Origin: Trebouxia sp. TZW2008
Taxonomy: Eukaryota; Chlorophyta; Trebouxiophyceae; Trebouxiales; Trebouxiaceae
NCBI GenBank assembly: GCA_002118135.1
Contig: BDIU01000211.1
Location: forward strand, 248,001 to 312,000
Direction of reading: 5' to 3'
Length of the DNA: 64,000 nucleotides
Positions 1-12,500 of this stretch are shown in pieces. The position numbers and the translations under genes were made by a program. Every line of letters starts with the position of its first letter. The first letter of the stretch is position 1. Under the pieces are notes generated by a model. That model was not told where the DNA came from and searched no databases. It saw only the letters and a program-made list of their open reading frames with translations.

Positions 1-776
1 TTGGACATGGCTCGTGCACATCTTGCACAGCTTATTGGACTTGTGGAGACATGCACGCCCAAACATGTGCAGACAAAATGTGGAAACTTCATCACAGTCA
101 TCATCACAGCATTTGGTAAGCTTAGACTTGCAATTGTTATACTTTAGATTGTCATCCCATTTCCTGCATGCAAAGCATCAGCCTGACCTTCTTGACCATC
201 GGCATGGGCTGGGGGCGAGACAGTACAGACATACATAGTCGGTGTCCGTATTTTGTCATTGCTTCAGCATTGATATCACTGCAATGTGTAGCAGTGCAAA
301 ACCAAAAACAAAGCAATCTGCTATGCCACACGACTTTCATGATAGCTAAGCATTCTAATAGAACCACAAGACTTGATAACAACACGAGACACAATCAGGT
401 GTAAGAAAATTCTATAGACAACCCCCACAGGTCTAAAGGTGTCTTATCCAATTGGCTCAGCTTGTCTTGTCAATCTTAAGGATCGTAACAATGCACTCAA
501 GCTTAGTGCCCTGCAACTCCTTCACGCTTCCTCGAGAGTCTGCCAGTCGGTTCGCAGTCTTAGCACAGTCTCCAAGACTGCGCATCTCTGATCAGTCATC
601 AAACTGGTGGTAAATCAAGGATACTAGCACTTGATTAGGCTTGAGCAAGAGCCTGCGATAGTGTGAGCTGGGTTGGTGCCTTCTAGCATCAAACCAACGG
701 TGATCTCTTGTGATCACTGCTGCCCTACAACAAATGTTGTTGCACTTACCATCAAAGCTGGGTCTCAAATCAGCTT
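1..776. other. no confident gene (downstream flank)
   Basis: This stretch lies downstream of the minus-strand DUF2358 gene A and probably holds its 3' untranslated region. The short open frames on both strands have no recognisable domain and no consistent splice structure. Confidence 0.4.
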
Positions 777-1969
777 TCACACCTTACGAGGCGTCAGAGC
801 CAGTTTGATACCCTCCAATGCCGTCATGTTGGTCCAGATCTGCTTGTGGGCACAAACCAGACCAGCATCATTAAGCGTGTACAACTGCAGTTCAGTAAGC
901 AACCAATCAGCATGTCAAAGATTGCTCAAGTTTGGCTTTGTGTACCTGTTGCAGGCTGAGACACAACAGCAACAGAGATGCAGTAGCGTTGCCTGCATCC
1001 AGGCTATTGCCAAGACACTATTTGTAGTTTGCTGCCACGATAGGCGTAACAAGGGCGGGCTTAGTCATTTCACACCCGAACTGCGATCTTGAGCTGCAAA
1101 GAGTAAGGCCAGAATGCACAGGTGCCATGAGTATGCAAGCACTGCAGCTAGCGTACACCGAATGGGGCAAGACAACCGAAGCAGGAACAGGGTATGTTGC
1201 CCAGCAGCTCACTGTTTTGCCTTCCTGTCTTGTCAAATATGGGTTCCAAGGCAATTGCAGGAAACCCTCCTTGGTCCAAACAGCCTCTATGCTAGTTGGA
1301 CCAAGGACTCTGATCTTCTTCAGCTTCACACTGCTGCGCTGGGGGTCGAACAGATTAGCAAGAATGATTTGATAGAGTATTGTGCCCCATATGACACCTG
1401 TTGGATCAGACACCCTGCATAATGTCAATGCTTGCGCACATTCTGGAAACCTGCCTGCAGGTGGGTCTTGACATATTGCCTGCTGCTGACTCGTGTTGAG
1501 AACACTATTAGTGTTTGTGCAGCATGTGCTGGCAGAGATGGTTGTCCTTTGCAGCAAATGCCAAAACGCAGCGCGGATTCAAGTCACACCTGCACCATTT
1601 CGTGTAGATGGCTTCTGTGAGGTTGCCAGTGACCAGATACTGCCGCTGTTTGAAGTCTTGAGTTATGACATCCTGTCAGACCTGAAACAAGAGTCTGGTG
1701 ACGCCATCACTTGTGCCTACACTTCACGCTGCATAGCTCAGACAGACAACCTTGACGTGCTCAGCAGTCTTTCTTCCACGAGATGCTGGCTTTTGCATCG
1801 CCTTGCAGACTATGCATGGGGTGGATTTGTGCGGCCGAGACCTTCTGCTGGCTCTTGCAATATAAGAGGTATGTGCAACACGAGCACGGCATGGTAAGCA
1901 TCCATGCGGAAAGGCGCAGGGCTGAATCAAGCTTGGATTACACCCATGTCCGATGGCAAGCGTGGTCAT
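777..1969 (-). CDS. DUF2358-family plastid protein, gene A (4 exons)
   Basis: Predicted 203-residue protein of the plant/algal DUF2358 family; molecular function unknown. Exons on the minus strand: 1969-1751, 1672-1590, 1414-1213, 884-777, with intron phases 0, 2, 0. The ATG at 1969 is chosen because the frame upstream only offers a TTG. Residues 1-73 are rich in Ser, Arg, Ala and Cys with few acids, which suggests a plastid transit peptide. The conserved domain follows, with QYLVTGNLT (about residue 83), SDPTGVIWG, a LFDPQRSSVKLK stretch, LPWNPYL and LYTLNDAGL near the end. Gene B (21886-23451) has introns at the same three places and identical second and third exon lengths (83 and 202 nt), so the two are paralogs. 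The family name comes from remembered motifs; no search was run. Confidence 0.82.
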
Positions 1970-3005
1970 CGAGAACGCTCCTGAGCTAGCAGATCTAGCT
2001 TGACAGGTGCAGCAGTGATCACTCAAGGCTGCAACCGCAGTTTGGCGCGTCTGCTGTTCGGTTCGACAATGGGCTTCAAACCAGCTCAGCTACTTTCAGA
2101 AAGCAATACGCAGGAGCATAAAGGCTACATCATTGCGCAAGGCCCTGCTTTTAAGCAGAAAGTCCAATTCTGGGTGAACCTGACTAAAGTTTCCACGTGA
2201 AATCGGATTCTGAATCCCTTTACTACTCGAGCAAAACGAAGGCTTTGACAATTTTGCTGTTCAGGCTTGCGCAGAAGTCATATACCGCAATGAAGGCTGT
2301 TATGAATGCGAACAGCCTTGCATAATCGAAAATTGTGCTGTGAAGTCGCGCTTCAGCCTTCAAGCGGGCGGTCATTGCAGCAGGGAAGCTGCTCATCCAG
2401 GCAGCTTCGAACCCTGGTAGTCACAGCTGAACGCAGATGATGTGGCAGGGTACCAGGTATTATGCCCGATAAATCTTTGCGCTGCTTGCTGCATTGCATC
2501 AAGCCATACGACGCACTGAACGGTCCACAATGACAGCAGATATCAGGCATGTACAGCGTGTTGCCGGTCGCTTCTGCTAGTGACGCGAGCTTGTGAAAGC
2601 GAATCACTAATTCGAACTGAGATGCGAATGATCTTGTGTTGTCGTGACGCGACTTGCTGATTGCTGCAGTACAAAGTGAGTTCGGCGGAGCACTACAAGG
2701 CAGTTTTGTTGCATCGCCTAGCCTCAAAACTGCTGAACGAGGTACGACTGTTGCGAAGGACACATCAGCATTCATATCGCTACCTCCGCGTGCGTACTGC
2801 AAACCCAAAGTGCATCCTGTGCGAACTTGCTGAGCTGCAGCCATATGTTACAATGTCTGCTCTTCTATGACGCTCTGCCTCAGCGAAAGTGACAGAGAGC
2901 TCATTGCAAACCCAATCTCAGACGCGTTCAAGTCAAGTGATGATTGCCTTTCGTACTGCAGGGTTGGGGTGAAGTATGCAGGCAGCGTCACCAAGGCACA
3001 CAGCC
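1970..3005. promoter_or_regulatory. divergent intergenic region, DUF2358 A / AP2 gene
   Basis: About 1 kb separates the start of the minus-strand DUF2358 gene A from the ATG of the plus-strand AP2 gene, so it should hold both promoters. A 163-codon minus-strand frame (2353-2844) and short plus-strand frames occur here, but none has a recognisable domain. No defined motif can be called. Confidence 0.4.
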
Positions 3006-6000
3006 ATGGACAAAGATGACGTGCTGAGCTTAGATTTGTCTGCGCTGGCAGCCAGCACAGCTGATGGCTTTGACAGATGCAACAGTGCCCCAATGCCCTT
3101 CATTGCAAGGTAAGCAGCAATTGCTTTCCCCTGGACCAATGCTTGTTGTGAACAATCAACACATGCGCTCATTACAGTGCACGAAAGGGGTCACATGGAT
3201 CCTGTTTACATTTGACAGGAAGACTGCTTCATACAGCTGTATACCTAGCAGGGCATGCTCAGCTGCTGAGCCATCTGCAAACATGTGTTGCACAAGGTGA
3301 TGCAGAGCTGCGTACCACAAGTCTCAAAACACACATGGACATGTTGTGCATGCAAAGTGCGGTTGCTGAACTGTCATGTGGGCGCCAAGATGCATTCATT
3401 CATTTCATTGTGATTGCATGCTAGACAGGCCAAGCAGGTCCAGCTAGGTACATACTTGAGCAATCCACTGTCCCCAACCAGTATGGTCCTGTGGTACCCT
3501 ATAGCATGCATACTGCTTTGTAGGCCTGAACACGTGGGCTCGTCAGGGTCCGTAACTTGAGCATGACAGACTTCTCAATGCGCATCTTGGTATGCTGTGC
3601 TGTTACCACACAATCATTCATTCATTGTTCATGGAAACGCATGTAGGCAGGCTTGGGGTACTCAGCCAGGGATACACACCATAATTATAAGACTGAAATA
3701 CATGCATGTGCCCTGTGGGCTTCAGCATGTGTTTCCATCAGGGTCTCTGTGACAACAGCCTCAACACAGATCACGCCATGCTGTGCTGTCAACACATCAT
3801 TCTGTAAGATTGGGATTGGCCTGCCACCAAGAACCCTGAATGTCAATCTGGACAGCTGCAGGTGGCCAATGCACATCTGCTCATGCTCTGCATGGCAACG
3901 TCCTATGTAATGCTAATCACAAGCATGATGTTAATGCAGTGCATGCATGGTGCTTTGCAGGCCTGAGCATGTGAGTGGATCAGGGCCCCTGAATCTCAAT
4001 CTGAACAAGCTGCAGATGACCAATGCACATGTGCTCATGCTCTGCATGGCAAATACCAAAATCTGACCAAGCTATCTCCACAATTGTGATGTCAACAAAG
4101 TGCGTGCATGTGCCCTGTAGGCCTGAGCATGTGGGTTCTTCAGGGTCCATGAATCTCAACCTGAACAAGCTGCAGATGACCAATCACATGTGCTCATGCT
4201 CTGCAAGACAAATCACAAAATCTGACAAAGCAAGCGCCACAATTGTGATGTCAACAAAGTGCGTGCATGTGCCCTGTAGGCCTGAGCATGTGGGTTCGTC
4301 GGGGTCCCTCAACCTGAACCTGAACAAGCAGCAGATGACCAATGCACGTGTGCTTATGCTCTGCATGGCAAGTCACAAAAACAGACAGACTCCACAACTG
4401 TGATGTCAACAAAGTGCGTGCATGTGCCCTGTAGGCCTGAGCATGTGGGTTCATCAGGGTCCCTGAATCTCAATCTGAACAAGCTGCAGATGGCTAATGG
4501 CGAGCCCAGCACCAGCAATAAGCAGGACAGCCCAAGGACTCAGATGATCAAGGCTAATCTAAAAAAGGTGATCACATGTTCGGCGTTTGACATCAAGAAT
4601 CAAGAGTGACAAGAATGATGTGTAGCAAGCCGTTTTGCATCACTTGGGCAAGCACAGCACCAGCAATGAGCAGGACAGCCCAAGGACCCAAATGATCAAG
4701 GCTAGCCTGAAGGTGACCATCACTTTAGGCATGAGACATCTATAGTACCAGACACTGCTCTGTAGCAAGCCACCTGTGCATGCAGCCCCAAAACTCAGAT
4801 GATCAAGGCTTGCCTGGAAGAAATGACCAGCCATCTTTGCAATCACAACCCACAGTGACATAGCCTAATCTGCAGCAAATATTTCTGCATAACTCGAGCA
4901 TGCATGGTGATGCATAGCAATATGCAGCATAGCCCAACAAGTCAGCTGATCAAAGCTACACTGAAAGGCGAGCGCCTGTTGTTTTTGTTCGAGCATGCAC
5001 ACTGGCACAGGCTAATGTGCAGCATGTCTTTCTGCATAACTTGAGCATGAATGTTGAAGCACCAGCAACAAGCAGGACAGCCCAAGAGCTCAGCTGCTCA
5101 AAGCTGAACTGGAAGGCAACCGCCTATGCTTTTGCCCCAAGCATGCACAGTCGCACAGACTGATCTGTAGTAAATTGTTCTACATCACTCAGGCATGCAC
5201 CAGCAACAAGCAGGACAGCCCAAGGACTCAGGTGATCAATACTAATCTGAAAGAGGTGACCACCAATTTGTCTACCATTCATGCCATGGACTTGTGGTCT
5301 GGTAGAAATGTATATGCTTGTCAGTCTCAGGTGCAAGAAGTGGTCAGATCAGCCAAGTCGGAGCAGTCATGTGGTGGAGACAAGGGGACAAGCAATTTAG
5401 AAACAGCCAATAAGCTATTGTGCTTCACAAGCAGTTGTGTCCCTCTCAGGTGCAAGAAGTGGCCAAGTCAGCCAAGCTGGAGCAGGCACGTGGTAGAGAC
5501 AAAGGGATCAGGATTTCACAAACAGTTAACAAGCAGTTGTGTTCCTCTCAGGTGCATGAAGTGGCCAAGACGGCTGAGTTGGAGCAGGCCTGTGGGGACA
5601 AGGGAAGGGAGGAAGGGAGCTCTTGAGCAGAACCAACATTTGGAAAACAGCTTCAGATCACCACGTATGTGTGTGCTTTGTTTAGGTGCAAGAAGTTGCC
5701 AGGTCAGCCAAGCTGGAGCAAACATGTAGTGGAGACAAGTGAAGGGAGGAAGGCAGCTCTTGAACCGAACCAGCATTTGGAAAACAGCTTCAAACCAGCA
5801 CATATGTGTGCTTTCTTTAGGTGCAAGAAGTGGCCAAGTCAGCCAAGCTGGAGCAGGCATGTGGTGGAGACAAGGGGAGGGAGGAAGGCAGCATGCAACG
5901 CACCAGCACTGCTTTCAAGAACAGATCAGGCTTCAGAGGCGTACGCAGGGTATGCTCCTGGCGCATTTACTGTACGCATCCTCAGTCTATTAGGAATGTG

Positions 6001-9000
6001 TGTATTGCTGTGTCTTGCAGGCGCCTAAAATGACGCCCAACAGCACAGACCTTTCTCTTTTGTCATGGATCCCTGCTTTGCCTTGCACACAACTGCACTC
6101 AGCCAAGTCAAAGATGAAGTGTATCATTTCCTAAAGACAAAGGCTTGTATGGTCTCCTGTTTGCCTAAACATGACCCTGAATGCAGTGGACGTTTGGGCC
6201 TTCCTTTTACTGCCAAACATAGTCCTGCAGTGGACTGTTGTGGTGGTTTCTTTCCCGATTAAAACATGACCCTGAATTGCAGAGGCCGTGGGGCAAGTGG
6301 GCTGCTGAGATAAGGGACCCTAGCCGCACCACCCGCCGATGGCTTGGTACCTTTGATACGCCTGCTGAGGTCAGTCCAAAACATACAGTCTGTCATGCTT
6401 TGCCTGCTGAGGTCAGTTTGAAACATCATGCCTGCCCTGCTGTGCCTGCTCAGGTCACTTCAGGACCATTTGCAAACAGAAACTTCAGCTGGCCTACCCA
6501 ATGATGGCTTGGTACATGTGACATGCCTGCCATGGTGTGCCTGCTGACGTTAAGAAAACTGAACACCACCTGCACCCAACATTGTATCAGCATTGGTCAA
6601 AGCTTGGTGCTACAGGTGGATTGTCGCCTTGAAGTATTGAGCATCAAGCTGCCATGTATTGGGCATCACGAAGCATATGCTTCCATTGTGACATGACAGT
6701 TCGCTGCCGCAGGCTGCCAGACTGTATGATGCTGCAGCCATAGTCATCAGAGGACCAACAGTCAGAATCAACTTCACATATATCCTCACAATGAATATGC
6801 TCATGCCATGCTTTTGCTGCAGGCAGCTAGAGCGTATGATGCTGCAGCCATAGTGATCAGGGGACCAACAGCCAGAACCAACTTCACATATCCCTTGCAG
6901 CTGCTGCACCTCAAACCCAAAAGGGGAAGGGTGAGCCAGCACGACTGCCCATGTGATGACATTTGCTGTTTGTGATGGCATGTGCCGTTTGTCTCAAGGT
7001 CTGCCGTTTTTAATGGCATTTGCCATTGGTGATGACATCTGTTGTCTGTGACGGCATGTGCCGTACGTGCAAAGGTCTGCCGTTTGTCATGGCATTTGCC
7101 ATCTGAGTCAGCATCTACCAGTCGTGACGGGATCTGCCAGTCATTGTGAGATCTGCCACATGTGGTGGCATCTGCCACTTGTGACAGCATGTACGCCTTT
7201 GCTTTCTTGCTGCATCAAGCCAAGTGGAGCACTGAGCTGTCTGAAGTGTGACAATGCAGATGTGCACTGATATTCATCGTGCAGAGATGTCATTCACATG
7301 GGGAAATGGAGGTAGGGCTTTACACACCTAGCACTTATGCCGGCATGTGTAGTCACTGTCACGGTTGTAACAACGAAAGCAATAACAGCAACAGTATTGA
7401 GAATTGTTCATGTGTTGTGCAGAAACATGACCCAGACGGGGAGGTGGAGGTGGGGCTATCGCAGCAACAGCCTCAGCCCACAGTGCCTCCAGCTGTCCTC
7501 AGGCGCGCTCAGCGCTCAGTTGCAAGCCGAGGCTCAGATTTGAGTCAGGCCGAAGGTGAGCAGCACAAACGCTATATATTCAGTATAATTAAGATGTGAT
7601 CTGGTTGACGTAAATCAATGCAGCTCAGCAGTGCAAGCAGTCCTGAGGCGCACTCAGCACTCATCTGCATATCAAGGCTCAGATTTGATTTATGCAATTT
7701 ACACGCACCACATGCGGCGCCCTTAATGAGTCTGATGGCTTCAGAGAACTCAGTACATCCATCACAGAGGTCCTTGTGTTGATGACCTTTGAAGTGGTGA
7801 TGCAAAAAAGCCAGTGAAGAAATGCGTTAATCACTGTATGCAAAATCTCAGCCATCGCGCATCCTGAATCTAGCCACTGCTTGACGTATGTGGTCAGTGT
7901 GCATCTGTTGGCGTCCTGTCTTTTCCTTGTTTCTTTTCGGATATTTGCCTGAGTCGTTGACATTTGCTGGCACACTCATGCACAGCACCAACACAAACAG
8001 CGCAAGGTTCATCGAAGAACTTGTTCTCTTCACAGCGAAGGTGTGACATGATTGACAAGCAAGGAACAATGTCCTGGCCTTATGCAGAAGGTGCAACCAG
8101 GTCACAGTCTTCAGGAGCAGAGGCGACAGCTTCTGCATCAGAACCAGTGGAGGGAATGAGGCACCATGGCATGCTGAGGGCGGGGTATCCCCTGAGTGGC
8201 CAACAGAGCTATGGCAGTCGGCTGGCTTTGAGTCTAGGAGATCTTGACATACCCCAATCCTTAGCAGAAAGGGATGTCTCACAGCAAGAGTTGGCGGGAA
8301 TGTCACCTAGTGTCAGATCAGAACCAGAGACTTTTGGCGGGAGATTGGATGATAGCCTGAGCAGCCTTGGTCATTTTGGCGGGAATGCTCAATTCCCGCC
8401 ACTGAGGATCGTTCCGGCCGGGAACCAGCCTCACATGGTCCACCTGATGCACAACTTGGCGCACTTGTCTGCCAAAGTCAGGCAGCACAGGTCAGACATG
8501 GGTCCTCAGATGAGTCATCCTGCACAGTCACAAGGCGTTCCCATGGTCAGCTTGCCGCAGTTAGATTCTCAGTCTGTCAGCCCCAGCATGCAGCCAAGGG
8601 TGACCCCTGCAGACGGCCTTGGGGTCCCCAGGGCTCAGCAGGGGAAATGTCCCTTCCCAGTTCAATCTCGCTACCCAGCGGGTGCTCAGCATGCACAGCA
8701 GGATGTGAACGTGCACAGGCTTCAGTCACACTCTGGACAACCACACTCTGGACAGCCAGGCTTGATGTTTGAGCAAGTCATGCTGCTGTCAGAAAGCCAT
8801 GCTGCAGAGAGTTGCAGGGTAAGCCTTCTGACAACAGTACTCAGCATAACAGTTTTTATACAGATCTGAGTGGACAAAATGCAATCCACATAATATTACA
8901 CCAAGCTGCTTTACGGGGTTTTCATGTTTGGTCTTTGACCTTGGTGCAACTCATGTTGACCAGTCAAACCGTTGGTTATCAACTTTGCAGCAACCTATGT

Positions 9001-9481
9001 CTGTGGAGGCCAGACATGGTACTACGGTCGCAACATTCACACGCCCAGAGCAGGACCCAGTGGTAGTCACATGTCCATTGAAGCACAGTGATTATTGAGG
9101 AATATGTGCTTTATGGATCCTCATGTACACACACCTGCTCTTCCTTGCCTTCTGTCCTCCACCAAAATCGCCTCAACCCCATCTTTTCCTCCCGCAAGCT
9201 CGGCATCCCTCCCTGATGGCACTGCACGTCTGACATTGTAGTTGATTGGGTTTCAGGCGCTAGAGTTGAAAATCTCTAAGAAGAATTTACGACTGTGACT
9301 TTGTTAGGGGAATTGGCTAGGTTGTAGGGTTGACACTTTTAAGGTCTTGTTGTGCTTTCTGTGGTGGGAATCAAGACCTGATGAGTTTAATGCAGGGTCC
9401 CTGCCCCACCCTGTCTGCTTCTTGCCCGCGGCCCTCAGGGGATGTTGATGTGTACTTACTCACTTACTTGCTGACTGACCA

Positions 9482-9512
<31 letters not shown>

Positions 9513-9535
9513 GACTTACTTACTTACTTACTTAA

Positions 9536-9580
<45 letters not shown>

Positions 9581-12500
9581 CACTCAACAACCCTTACTTA
9601 TTGGGCTCAAAGGCCTTGCTAGGTACATTCACCAAGCAACTGTCTTCAAGCAAATGAGTCTGTTCACGAGCTGAACCACGTCAAAAGCACTGATCCAAGG
9701 GTTGATGTGTGAGCAACTTTAATGCACTTTTACCCATGATGAGACTTCCCCTTGTCATTGATGCCTGCAGAGGTCAGATGCGGCATCATTACATCAGGTG
9801 GTGCAGAGCCCAAAGGTCAAGAACATGAAGCAAGCAACCTCTGCATGTCTTGATTTTGAACAAATCCCTCCAGTAGTAGAACAGATGCCACTCCTGAGCG
9901 CATTCATCTTTGGCATGTGTGCTTGCAGAGGTCAGATGCGCCGTCACTGCATCAAGTGGTACAAAGCCCAAAGGCCAAGAACATGAAGCAAGCAGCCCTG
10001 GCATGTCTTGACGTTGAACAAATGCCAATGAGTTCTGGGTACATTGGATCTTAGTCCTGAGGCCAACGAAAGCCTTAATTTGAAGCAACACCATTGGTTT
10101 TTTGATGTTGACAAGGCTTATGGCTGGCACTGCAGACATGACATGCGCCGTCATGACATCAGGTGCTACAAAGGCCAAAAGCATGAAGCAAGCAGCTCCC
10201 GCATGTCTCAATGTTGAACAAATTCTGGTTTCAACTGCATGAATCTTTGGCATGTGGCCTGCAGAGGCCAGATGCGGCATCATTGCATCAGGTGGTACAG
10301 AGCCCAAAGGCCAAGAACATGAAGCAAGCAGCGCGGCGGCGGCGCAAGAGCATGGACATGATGTTTGGCCAGCTTGACAGAGGTGAACACCCTGCAATGC
10401 ATATTGTGGTGAAGCATACGCTGCAATGCATGTTGTGGCGAAGAATACGCTGCAATGCGTATTGTGGCGAAGCAATGCATGTTGTGGTGAAGATACACTG
10501 CAATGCATGTTATTGCGAAGCATACACTGCAATGCGTGTTGTGGCGAAGCATACGCTGCAAGGCATGTTGTGGCGAAGCATACACTGCAATGCATGATGT
10601 GGTGAAGATACACTGCAATGCATGTTATTGTGAAGCATACACTGCAATGCGTGTTGTGGCGAAGCATACGCTGCAATGCATGTTATTGTGAAGCATACAC
10701 TGCAATGCGTGTTGTGGCGAAGCATACGCTGCAATGCATGTTGTGGCGAAGCATACACTGCAATGCATGTTGTGGTGAAACATACACTGCAATGCATGGT
10801 GTGGTGAAGCATGTTGAATTGTTGATGCCAACACACTGCTGTCCTTTCTTGAGCACATGAAAGAACACAAAGGTTGTGCCTTGTGTAAGACAGTGGTAGC
10901 CTGCGTGAACAGAAGCAGCCTGAAAAGGTCTCTTCTGACTGTTCCTCTGCACTCTTCGTTTGACTCTTCCAGAGGGAGTTTGGCTCAAGCTTGACACCCA
11001 GTCTGGAACTCACTGCTTATGTATCAGTGTTGTACAAGCTATTCAAATCATGCTGGATGATCAGACGTCTGCCGTGCACAAGGCATTTGATGCACACGCT
11101 GACACCCAACATGAAGCTTGCTGCTTGCATAACAATGTTTCAACAATGTGTAATGACCCATGAATGTGTGTCAAGCAGATAGCATGCTTCACGACCTGCT
11201 GGGAAGAGCAAGCAGTGGTCAAGCGCAAGCTGCAGTTGCTTCTGGAGAATGCAAGATGGAGACAGATGAAGCTCAGGCCATGACTAATGGGGCTGGAGCT
11301 GCCTCAGTAGCTGAGATCTCTAGGATGCAACTGCCCAACAGGTTGACGCAACCTGGGCTCAATCTCGCTGCGCCAAGGTACAGGAGCAGAAACGCATGAT
11401 TACATTACGCGTGTGCTTGTAGCCCATTGTATCACATGATCACTAGTGACAGCACCGTTTGACACATGTGAGCACATGAGCCCTTTAAAACAGTACAGCC
11501 TTGCACTCTTATCGCACACTATAGTGCACCACAGAACAAGATGACACATACGACCCTTCTGCAATGCCTCAATTTAGTTCTGGGTCAAATGCACAAGCAG
11601 TCAAGCAATACTGATCTGCAATATGACCTGGATCTGGGTCAAATCTGCACAAGCTGTCAAGCAGTACTGATTTGCAGTATGACTTGGGTGCACAAGAGCA
11701 CACTTAGGCTGCAAAGGACAGCAGTTTGCATTGATATCAAGCCACTAAATGGCATGTTGAGTTATGCTCTGGTGACAATGCCTTCAGTAACAACAGCCTT
11801 GCCAGCCTGAAGCATGCGAGAAGATCAATCTCATGTGTCAGCCCATTGGTCCAGTCTTTCATGTTGCTACACTACAGCTTAGGCAAATTCACATGGAATG
11901 GCCATCATGCATGAACATTCATACTGAGTCAGCAGACCTTGAATCACATCAGCTTTTCTGCTAGCTGGCATCTATTCAAAACAAGTCATGCACAGCATGC
12001 AGCTGATTGATGTTGCTTGGGTGATGTGCCTGTGTGACAAACACCTAATGCTTGCTTTGATCACCTGCAGGGTGCCAACTGTCAAGCTTGAGCCAGCTTC
12101 TCAGTCAACCACCATACATGTGAACACTGAGTCAAGCCCCACCCACCAGCCACATGTCATGTATGACTCACCCATGACTCATGACCTCATCAGCGCAGTG
12201 CACGAGCCAAGCAGTGCGCCTGAGATGCCCAGTCGCGTGGGTCATTTGCCAAGTCACATGGACAGCTCAGCTGTCAGAAGTTCAGTGCCAGAGGGCTTCA
12301 GTTGGGCTCCCCTTGATGAAGGTGTGGGTGGCGTCAAGGGGGGCTACCCTGGGGCCTCCCTTGAGATGGGTCTGGTTGGGGTCAAGGGCATGTACACTGG
12401 GGGCCCAACTTTGGGGCTCATGCCGCAGGCAGATGCACAGGCACTAAGCAAGTTGAGAGGACACCCCGCATGGGACGCACAGGTATTGATTGATTGAATG

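Noticed and set aside
2353..2844. A 163-codon minus-strand frame starting MAAAQQVRTG
   Set aside because: It lies in the divergent promoter region, with no recognisable domain and no splice partner. Kept only as a remark.
3521..5760. A tandem-repeat protein domain or a repeat-containing mobile element
   Set aside because: The units carry stops and frameshifts, lack terminal repeats or coding genes, and each aligns only with the edge of one neighbouring exon.
7030..7190. Repeated TGCCGTTTGT / CATCTGCCA blocks resembling a regulatory array
   Set aside because: Degenerate ~20-base repeats in intron 5 of the AP2 gene; they look like the same local duplication noise, with no known binding motif.
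9789..11013. Large frames (up to 295 codons) with repeated [13 protein letters not shown] Cys/His patterns that look like zinc fingers
   Set aside because: They are translations of the ~30-base minisatellite and exon-edge copies, open on both strands at once. The AP2 gene's intron 8 explains them.
10983..11150. A possible extra AP2 exon ([10 protein letters not shown]...) after the CTTCCAG acceptor
   Set aside because: It could be entered in phase but has no good donor, and exon 8 joins exon 9 in phase without it. It may be an optional exon.
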